Made by a program: the position numbers and the translations under genes
Origin: Oceanobacillus timonensis
GTDB lineage: Bacteria; Bacillota; Bacilli; Bacillales; Amphibacillaceae
Assembly: GCF_900166635.1 (NCBI RefSeq)
Contig: NZ_LT800497.1
Location: 3,706,344 to 3,770,343, forward strand
Length of the DNA stretch: 64,000 nucleotides
Reading direction: 5' to 3'
Shown here: positions 57,734 through 64,000 of the stretch, piece after piece
Layout of the letters: each line of letters begins with the position of its first letter
Numbering within the stretch: position 1 is the first letter of the stretch
Notes under the pieces: generated by a model
The model's database searches: none
The model's input: only the letters and a program-made list of their open reading frames with translations
Told to the model about the DNA's origin: nothing

Positions 57734-58518
57734 TGCAACTATTAAAAGCCGATTTCTTTAAATTAAGCAAATCGATATCCCCATGGGTACTATTCATGTT
57801 AGCTATGGTCAGTGCGATTATTTTTGCTGCCTGCTCCCATTATGTAGCGACAGGCCGTTTAAGTTTAGAAACTGCATCAGGCAGCTTGTCTCTATTTTCC
57901 GAAACGCAGATGATGGCATTATTGGGAAGTATCGCTGCAGGCATTTGCCTGACGACCGATTTTGAAAATAAAATCATTGAAAATGCCATTTCTGGCGGAC
58001 ACAGCAGAAATGCGATTATGATGAATAAAATGATTTCCTTTTTTATGTTAATGGCATTGTTGTATTTGCCTTACGTAATCATCACGATGATTTTTGCTTT
58101 TTCAAATACTGCATTCAGTGGTTTTATCCCGACACCAACTTTAAATATTTTATCAGAAGCAGCTACCCGGGAATTCACAGCAGGTTTATTTGGTAACATC
58201 CTTTTAACCAGCAGTGTATCCTTGCTCCTTTTTATAAGTCAGCTGATGATCAGCATTTTCTATATGTTCCTATTAAAAAAGGCTGTTCTAGTCATCGCTG
58301 CTACGTATATAACCAGCTTAATCCTTGGACCTATCTCAAGCTTGAATGAAACCGTTCATTCTATAATGGCTTATACGCCTTATGGGATTGATTTATCCGA
58401 ATTAACAATCGCAATGAGCGGTGCATTTATAGCCAAAAGTATCCTTATCTGTTTGTTATTTATACTCCTTTTCTATCTTGCCAGTTTCCTGGTCTTTCGG
58501 AAAACGGAAGTGAAATAA
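57733..58518 (+). CDS. ABC transporter permease (BcrB-like)
   Basis: 261 residues, about six membrane segments (WVLFMLAMVSAIIFAACS, MALLYLPYVIITMIFAF, ILLTSSVSLLLFISQLMI...). The N-terminal MQLLKADFFKLSKSISPW is typical. It completes an antimicrobial-peptide or drug export system with the upstream ATPase. An ISLre2 element lies 92 nt downstream. Confidence 0.88.
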   Translation: MQLLKADFFKLSKSISPWVLFMLAMVSAIIFAACSHYVATGRLSLETASGSLSLFSETQMMALLGSIAAGICLTTDFENKIIENAISGGHSRNAIMMNKMISFFMLMALLYLPYVIITMIFAFSNTAFSGFIPTPTLNILSEAATREFTAGLFGNILLTSSVSLLLFISQLMISIFYMFLLKKAVLVIAATYITSLILGPISSLNETVHSIMAYTPYGIDLSELTIAMSGAFIAKSILICLLFILLFYLASFLVFRKTEVK

Positions 58519-58601
58519 TATTATTAGACAAAACGCAGCATAACACGCATTTTTCACAGCTAAACCCTCTCTCTCAACATAGGGGGCAAAGGACAAGTGA
58601 A

Positions 58602-58610
58602 AATCGTATA
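58602..58610. repeat. Target-site duplication, left copy (ISLre2)
   Basis: AATCGTATA, repeated exactly at 60,286-60,294 on the other side of the element. Nine bp is the usual ISLre2 duplication. Confidence 0.9.
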
Positions 58611-60285
58611 GTATGTGTAAAATTATACTCGAGGGTTCAAGAACTTCCAGATAGCTAAAAAAGAGAAGGTACTCTATCATAAAATGTATGCTTTGCACGG
58701 CATAATACATTTACGAAAGAGGCCTTCTCATGAAAACTATTATATCAAAGCTCTATAAAATAATAAAGGAAACAGCCAATTTCATTGAAATGGAGGAACA
58801 GGCATACCAGACGATGTACGAGTACTTCACTTCTTTCATTGGGGATATATTTAGTGAAATAGATGAAGCCCTGGTATCGCAAAAGCTTACAGAAGGATGG
58901 AAAAAGAGCGAGTAGACAACAGGAGCGTACAGTTTATGTTTGGAACCGTGACTTTTTCTCATACCTTGATGATCAATACCGCAGGAGCGTCTATCTATCC
59001 CTTTGACGAATGGATGGGAATACGCAAAAACCAACGATATAGTCCATTGATTGAGTTAAAGGTGGCGGAGATGGCTAGTGAAAGCACTTATAGAGAAGTA
59101 GCTCATACGCTGGAAGAATGGACACCTGTTCACCTGAGTCATCAAACCGTTGGAAATATGGTGAAAACAGTAGGGAAAGCACAGGCAAAAGCCGATCAGG
59201 AAATGGTAACAGAAATGGAAGAGGCAGCGTCTTTACCAGAAGGAAAAAAAGTGGACTACTTCTGATGGAGTGTTTATTCGAGGACTTCAGAAGAAACGCC
59301 ATATGGAAGTACACCACGCCGTCATGTATGAAGGTTGGGAGAAGAATGGCAAACGTGTAGCTCTGAAGCAGCCAACCGTTATCATGACAACGCAAACCAC
59401 TGATGCTTTCTGGGATGAAACACAAGCCATGGCGGCAAGTCGTTATACATTAGAAAACGCTCAGGTGGTTACGAATAGTGATGGTGGCCAAGGATATACG
59501 GCAGAAAAGTTTCAGACAGCCTTTTCCCAGTCGAAACATCCTGTTTTAAATCAATTGGATGCTTATCATGTCGCCCAAGCTGTGAATCGTGGTTTTGGGA
59601 GTGCAGAAAAGGCATATAGACAGGCAGTCAGGAAAGCATTGAAAGAACATGATTTAGATGCTTTCAAGCTTCAGACAGACACCTATGAAAGCACCTTGGA
59701 AGAAGAAAAACAGATAGAGAAAATCAAGCAATTTCGTTCGTATATTCTTGGTCATTGGGATCGTATTTATGATTGGCGAGAAATCGTGACATCCTGTCCA
59801 GAAGATGCCAGGAAGCTGGGAGCCATGGAATCCAATCAGCGGCATGTATCCTTCCGCATGAAGAAACGCGGGATGCATTGGAGTGAAATAGGCGGAGAAG
59901 CAATGGTAAAGGTGAAACAAGGTATATTCAATCAAACCTTACGAACAGCTTATTTAGAGCATCATCAGCGTAGTAACCGAAAGCAGCGAGCGGTGAAAAA
60001 AGCCGTCAAAATAGCCTCGTTATTACGTCAGCGAACACAGCCATCGATTGGTGTGAAGCAAGGTGTGATTCCTTTATACGAAGCGCATTCTACAGCGATG
60101 GGAAAGTTAGTAAAAAGTTTTTAAATACCATACCTTGATGAAAGGTGAAGGTTCTTGAATTGTAGAACGTTCACCTTCCATCAAGGGGAACAAGCGATAG
60201 CGCGTTAGCCGAGTTATAGGTGTACAAAATGATGAGGCCGGAAATACTGGTGGGAAAATCCTTTCGAGAAAAAATTGACACATAC
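58611..60285 (+). mobile_element. ISLre2-family insertion sequence with broken transposase
   Basis: 1,675 bp. Ends GTATGTGTAAAATT and, reading inward from the right, GTATGTGTCAATTT. Flanked by 9-bp direct repeats AATCGTATA. A long hairpin (60,133-60,186, CCTTGATG ... CATCAAGG) stands after the transposase. Because the target duplication is still exact, insertion is fairly recent, yet the transposase is frameshifted. Confidence 0.88.
58730..60124 (+). pseudogene. ISLre2-family transposase, frameshifted
   Basis: Three reading-frame pieces: 58,730-58,915 (MKTIISKLYKIIKETANFIE...), 58,897-59,265 (VQFMFGTVTFSHTLMINTAG..., ending EEAASLPEGKKVDYF) and about 59,270-60,124 (GLQKKRHMEVHHAVMYEGW ... 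TNSDGGQGYTAEKF). Together they make the expected product of about 460 residues. The frame changes near 58,900 and 59,260 break it, so no intact transposase is made unless frameshifting occurs. Confidence 0.88.
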
Positions 60286-60294
60286 AATCGTATA
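60286..60294. repeat. Target-site duplication, right copy (ISLre2)
   Basis: AATCGTATA, matching 58,602-58,610. Confidence 0.9.
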
Positions 60295-60301
60295 GTTTCA
60301 T

Positions 60302-60330
60302 TTGACATCACAATAACATGCCGATATCAT
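60302..60330 (+). promoter_or_regulatory. Promoter of the esterase gene next to the IS
   Basis: -35 TTGACA (60,302-60,307), 17-nt spacer, -10 TATCAT (60,325-60,330). It begins only 7 bp after the target duplication, so the promoter survived the insertion, but upstream regulatory DNA was displaced. Confidence 0.7.
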
Positions 60331-60356
60331 ATTCATTATGAAAGCGAGTGACGAAC

Positions 60357-61223
60357 ATGAAAACATATACGTATAAAGTAAGCCGTGAATGTGAAATAAA
60401 TGGAACATTGCATGAAACGACAGAAAAACAAGCGCCGCTGCTCATGTATATTCATGGCGGCGGTTTAATTTGGGGCACCAGAGATGATTTGGATAAAAAA
60501 CAGATTGAGTTGTACACCAACGCCGGGTTTCACGTATTTTCCATCGACTATCGACTGGCCCCGGAAACGAAATTACCGGAAATTGTAGAAGATATACGCG
60601 ATGCGATTGGATGGCTCGTAGAAGAAGGAAGCCAACAATGTGACTTTGATAAAGAAAATATTGCTGTCATCGGCTCTTCTGCTGGTGCTTATCTGGCATT
60701 AATGTCCGGGACACTCCAAAATCGGCCAAAGGCAATTGTTTCCTTCTATGGTTACGGAGACATCACTGGTGACTGGTATACAGAGCCTAGTCCACATTTT
60801 ACAAAAATGCCTGCTGCTCCGGAAATGCTTGCCAAACAGCTGATTATGGATAAGGAAATCGCTGGTTCGCCAATTGAAAAAAGGTACGCCATCTATCTAT
60901 TTTGCCGGCAGCAGGGAAAATGGATTGATTATGTAACGGGCAAAAGTTCCAAAGAAGATCTAGCTTCCTTAAATGCATACTGTCCTGCCCGTCTCGCAGA
61001 CAGTAACTATCCCCCGACTTTATTATTACATGGCGATGCGGATGAAGATGTACCATATCAAGAATCCGTTCATATGAAACAAGTATTGGATGAAGCAGGA
61101 GTGGTTAATCAACTGATTACAATATCCGGCGGAAAACACTCATTCGATCAAGATATGGAAGATCCGCAAGTTATCGAGGCATTTGAAAAAGTGATTCAAT
61201 TTCTGAAGCAGCAGCTTGATTGA
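60357..61223 (+). CDS. Alpha/beta hydrolase (esterase, hormone-sensitive lipase type)
   Basis: About 288 residues. Oxyanion motif MYIHGGGLIW, nucleophile elbow VIGSSAGAYLAL, acid in LLHGDADEDVPY and catalytic His in GGKHSFD. SIDYRLAPETKLP is also typical of the HSL family. Cytoplasmic, no signal peptide. Substrate unknown, probably short acyl esters. Start ATG 60,357 rather than GTG 60,348. Confidence 0.9.
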   Translation: MKTYTYKVSRECEINGTLHETTEKQAPLLMYIHGGGLIWGTRDDLDKKQIELYTNAGFHVFSIDYRLAPETKLPEIVEDIRDAIGWLVEEGSQQCDFDKENIAVIGSSAGAYLALMSGTLQNRPKAIVSFYGYGDITGDWYTEPSPHFTKMPAAPEMLAKQLIMDKEIAGSPIEKRYAIYLFCRQQGKWIDYVTGKSSKEDLASLNAYCPARLADSNYPPTLLLHGDADEDVPYQESVHMKQVLDEAGVVNQLITISGGKHSFDQDMEDPQVIEAFEKVIQFLKQQLD

Positions 61224-61264
61224 TTTCTTATTATATCTTTCAATATATAACTTGCTTCAGGTAT

Positions 61265-61312
61265 AGAAAAAGACAGGAAGACACCTTTACAGCGTGCTTC
61301 CTGTCTTTTTCT
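61265..61312. terminator. Bidirectional terminator between esterase and YfcC genes
   Basis: AGAAAAAGACAGGAAG (61,265-61,280) pairs perfectly with CTTCCTGTCTTTTTCT (61,297-61,312); T/A runs at both ends. Confidence 0.9.
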
Positions 61313-61389
61313 GTATTGCTGTTCATCCTACACTGGCCGGCAAAGCCTTTGTTTTCCTCCGAAGAATAAATGCTCGCCAGATTATATGA

Positions 61390-62832
61390 TCAAGACCACT
61401 GCATGACTTGAGCGATGATTAAAATGACTACCGCAGCTCCAAACCACATAAAGAACAGCGGCAAATAAAATCGAACCCATTTCTCCCATGATACGCCAGC
61501 TAAAGCGATGGTCGCCATAAAATAACCAGAAGTAGGGTATAACAGATTTCCAATCCCGTCTCCAAACTGATAAGCTAATACAGCTGTCTGACGTGTCACT
61601 CCAATCAAGTCTGATAAAGGTGCCATAATCGGCATGGTCACTAGAGCTTGTCCACTTCCGGAAGGCACAAGGAAATTAAACAGCATTTGCACAACTGCCA
61701 TACCAATTGCCCCAAAAACAGATGGCAGTTCGCCGACAAGGCTGCCGAGACTATTCACAATAGTATCCATTACCATACCATCTTCCATGACGACAGCAAC
61801 CGCTCGGGCAACACCAATAATAAACGCGCCGATTAATACTTCTCGAAAGCCATCATTGAAACCCTCACAGATTTCTGTAAAATTTAATCCGGAGATTCTG
61901 CCAACGACAACGCCCATGAGAATAAATAACCCGGCCATTTCGATCATAAACCATCCTTGCGTCACTACGCCGTATATTAACAGACAAAAGAACACCAAAA
62001 TAAACACAGACGCAATTTTTTGCCTGATGGTAGCTTTACGCGGACTCCCTGTTTCTGATTTTTCCAGGTATTGTTCCCTCTTATCTGCATCGTCTTCATA
62101 TACCAGACTGGCTTTTGGATTTTTCTTCACTTTTTGTGCATAACGGATAAGATAAGTCAATCCGATAACAACAAATACCACAAAAGCGATTAACCGCAGT
62201 TCTATGCCTGAAAAAACCGGTAAGCCGGATATTTTTTGGCCCAGTCCTGTGTTCACCGGGTTAAGAAAGCCGGTCGTAAATCCAGCGGCCGTACCTATCA
62301 AAGCAAGACCTGCAGCAACAATGGAATCGTATCCCAATGCAATCATTAAAGGCAGCATAACAGGAACATACACCAGGCTCAGCTCCTGTGTTCCGATTAA
62401 ACCGCATATTGTTGCAAATAAGATAAATAAAACCGGAATAACCATAATACTGTTACTTGAAAACCTTCTAGTCAGCTTATCTACTCCAATTTCAATAAGC
62501 CCTGTCTTTTTAATGACTGCAAATAAACCGCCTATAATAAAAGTAAAGAAAACAATTTCTCCAGCTTCAATTAATCCTCTAGGGATAGCAGTCATAAAAT
62601 CAATGATTCCAATTGGTGACTGTTCGACACTTTGAAAAGAATTGGGATCAATGGTTTCCCTTCCCTCTGGTCCAGGAACCCTGTCATACATCCCGGCAGG
62701 AATAAAGTAAGTGGCAATAGATGCCAGGACGATAAAGGTAAACAGGATAACATAGATATGAGGCATGGTAAACTTTTTTTTCTTTGGTTTATCGGGATTC
62801 AGATTATTTTCAGATTCTTTCTGCTCAGACAT
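61390..62832 (-). CDS. YfcC-family membrane transporter
   Basis: About 480 residues from ATG 62,832, which has AAGGAGG 5 nt upstream. 11-12 hydrophobic segments. Family segments: PHIYVILFTFIVLASIATYFIPAGMYDR, IIGGLFAVIKKTGLIEIGVDKL, TQELSLVYVPVMLPLMIALGYDS and FLVPSGSGQALVTMPIMAPLSDLIGV. YfcC proteins belong with DcuC/ArcD-like carriers of dicarboxylates or amino acids. The substrate is not known. Confidence 0.9.
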   Translation of the reverse strand: MSEQKESENNLNPDKPKKKKFTMPHIYVILFTFIVLASIATYFIPAGMYDRVPGPEGRETIDPNSFQSVEQSPIGIIDFMTAIPRGLIEAGEIVFFTFIIGGLFAVIKKTGLIEIGVDKLTRRFSSNSIMVIPVLFILFATICGLIGTQELSLVYVPVMLPLMIALGYDSIVAAGLALIGTAAGFTTGFLNPVNTGLGQKISGLPVFSGIELRLIAFVVFVVIGLTYLIRYAQKVKKNPKASLVYEDDADKREQYLEKSETGSPRKATIRQKIASVFILVFFCLLIYGVVTQGWFMIEMAGLFILMGVVVGRISGLNFTEICEGFNDGFREVLIGAFIIGVARAVAVVMEDGMVMDTIVNSLGSLVGELPSVFGAIGMAVVQMLFNFLVPSGSGQALVTMPIMAPLSDLIGVTRQTAVLAYQFGDGIGNLLYPTSGYFMATIALAGVSWEKWVRFYLPLFFMWFGAAVVILIIAQVMQWS

Positions 62833-63250
62833 TTTATCCTCCTTCATTTACATGGAAAGCCAATTTATACGCTTACGTCTATGCTTCATACTCCGTAAAC
62901 AGATAATATGTAATTTTTTGCTTAAATATTTTTGGTTTATCAACATGTTGGTTGTCATTTTTTGCAGTTAACGTACTTCTTGGCTAAATTTTATATTTTC
63001 CTATACTGTGAAAGAAATTCAACAATGTTCTATATTTAGACATCATTTTCATGCCAGTACGCACATAAAATCCCATTATGCACTATTGTTATTCTACCAC
63101 ATCTGAACAAGAACGTATATAAACGTTGTCATCGTAATAGGCGGGCACCATGCCTACCAGTATAGGAATTGTTTTTCTTTTTCCAAGAAAATGAAAAACT
63201 GATTTGGAAAGTAGGTTCGTTATTAGCTTCATAATTTCCTCGCATATTAA
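62833..63250. other. Gene-free AT-rich region
   Basis: No supported gene. It should hold the promoter of the YfcC gene, but I cannot pick one with confidence. A 70-residue minus-strand frame (63,129-63,341) continues through the terminator stem and looks spurious. Confidence 0.6.
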
Positions 63251-63290
63251 AAAGAACAGTCTGCAATAATCCTGTTGCAGACTGTTCTTT
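63251..63290 (-). terminator. Terminator after the aminotransferase gene
   Basis: AAAGAACAGTCTGCAA (63,251-63,266) pairs perfectly with TTGCAGACTGTTCTTT (63,275-63,290), followed by TTTTT on the minus strand. Confidence 0.9.
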
Positions 63291-63340
63291 CAGTTTAAAT
63301 TTAATCTTTCTATCATTTTTCGCATCTTTACGCAGCTTCA

Positions 63341-64000
63341 TTACTCGGCAGACTCGTATACGTCAAGTGCAGCTTGCAGTCCTTTTCCAGCATTCACCTG
63401 TACTCCATGACGGATTAATACACCTTCCATTGCCGAAATAACAAATAGTACATTTTCTTTCCGGCAGCTGTATCCCATCGTACCGATACGCCATATTTTC
63501 CCATGTAAAGGACCAAAGGAACTTGCGATTTCAATTCCAAATTGTTCAAGAAGTATTCTTCTGACAGAATCCCCATCAATACCATCTGGAATTTTTATAC
63601 AAGTTACCATCGGCAGTTTCCAGCCAACATCATTAAACAGCTCCAGCCCCATGGCTTTTATTCCTTCCATAAGCGCCTTTTCATGCAGTTTATGACGTTC
63701 AAACCGAGCGGACAGCCCTTCCTGTAAAACAATTCTTACGCCTTCCCGTAATCCGTACAGCATCGTAGTTGCTTCTGTATGATGGTTCAGTCTTCTAGGT
63801 CCCCAATAATCCTGTAACTGACTTAAATCAAAATAATTACTTTGAATCGGTTCACGTGTTTCAACATTATCATCAGCTGTTGCAATCCCTTTTTCAACCT
63901 TTTTGCGGGATGAAAGGATACGTTCAATACGTTCATTATATGTGATTGGTGCCATACCAGAAGGAACGGACAGACATTTTTGCGTCCCGCCAATGACCGC
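63341..64000 (-). CDS. pucG: PucG-like alanine/ureidoglycine-glyoxylate aminotransferase, 3' part
   Basis: The frame is open to the right edge (219 residues in the window, start outside). At the edge it reads AVIGGTQKCLSVPSGMAPI, in which the Lys of GTQKCL is the PLP-binding lysine. Further on come LNHHTEATTMLYGLREGVRIVLQEG, SSFGPLHGKIWRIGTMGYSCR and AALDVYES, all typical of the PucG/AGXT class V aminotransferases. In Bacillus PucG works in purine (ureide) breakdown. No other puc gene is visible here. Confidence 0.9.
   Translation of the reverse strand, partial: AVIGGTQKCLSVPSGMAPITYNERIERILSSRKKVEKGIATADDNVETREPIQSNYFDLSQLQDYWGPRRLNHHTEATTMLYGLREGVRIVLQEGLSARFERHKLHEKALMEGIKAMGLELFNDVGWKLPMVTCIKIPDGIDGDSVRRILLEQFGIEIASSFGPLHGKIWRIGTMGYSCRKENVLFVISAMEGVLIRHGVQVNAGKGLQAALDVYESAE

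Noticed and set aside
63129..63341. 70-residue minus-strand frame after the aminotransferase
   Set aside because: It reads through the terminator stem, has biased composition and no ribosome site.

Overview
The window is a low-GC Gram-positive (Firmicutes) chromosome segment, most like Bacillaceae of the Oceanobacillus/Virgibacillus type. Signs of this are strong AGGAGG-type ribosome sites, a preQ1 riboswitch on queT, a CcpA-type cre site, a YtrA-type GntR regulator, an acetyl-transferase type MetA, and IS1182 and ISLre2 elements. The species is an inference; no rRNA or marker gene is present.

Positions 1 to about 38,500 are a siphovirus-type prophage, cut by the left edge. The right end carries integrase, ImmA-type peptidase and CI-like repressor on the plus strand. 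Everything to their left is mostly minus strand: early regulators (Cro-like and XRE proteins, Rha/KilAC antirepressor), YqaJ exonuclease and RecT, DnaD and DnaC-like replication proteins, many small accessory genes (YopX, C5 methyltransferase, MazG-like, HNH, RusA), the late regulator and HNH/terminase, portal, MuF, scaffold, capsid, connectors, tail tube, tape measure, Dit, baseplate, Tal, XhlA and holin. The endolysin and left attachment site lie outside. I see no broken essential phage gene.

The most notable hidden structures are these. (1) The major capsid and major tail genes both end in a shifty stop, CCC followed by TAA or TAG. Each is followed at the same distance by an H-type pseudoknot with a covarying pair, and then by a +1-frame 18-residue extension related between the two genes. 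(2) A plus-strand RNA gene of about 385 nt, with its own promoter, many helices and a terminator, lies between the recombinase and early regulator genes. (3) A C5 methyltransferase gene contains a long second open frame with its own ribosome site and protein-like motifs. (4) There is a subtilisin-like protease in the baseplate module, a Tad2-like (DUF2829) protein in the head module, two separate operator regions, and a series of intrinsic terminators inside the late operon.

From 38,517 on is host chromosome: preQ1 riboswitch-queT, a DUF3891 gene, metA, a TetR/short-chain dehydrogenase pair, catalase, an SRPBCC protein, a flavoprotein dehydrogenase behind a cre site, and aroD. Next comes a YtrA-regulated operon with two duplicated ABC transporters, then an IS1182 element, a MerR-ABC exporter operon, an XRE/AbrB-ABC exporter operon, and a decayed ISLre2 element with an intact 9-bp target duplication. 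The window ends with an esterase, a YfcC-type transporter and the 3' part of a PucG-like aminotransferase.
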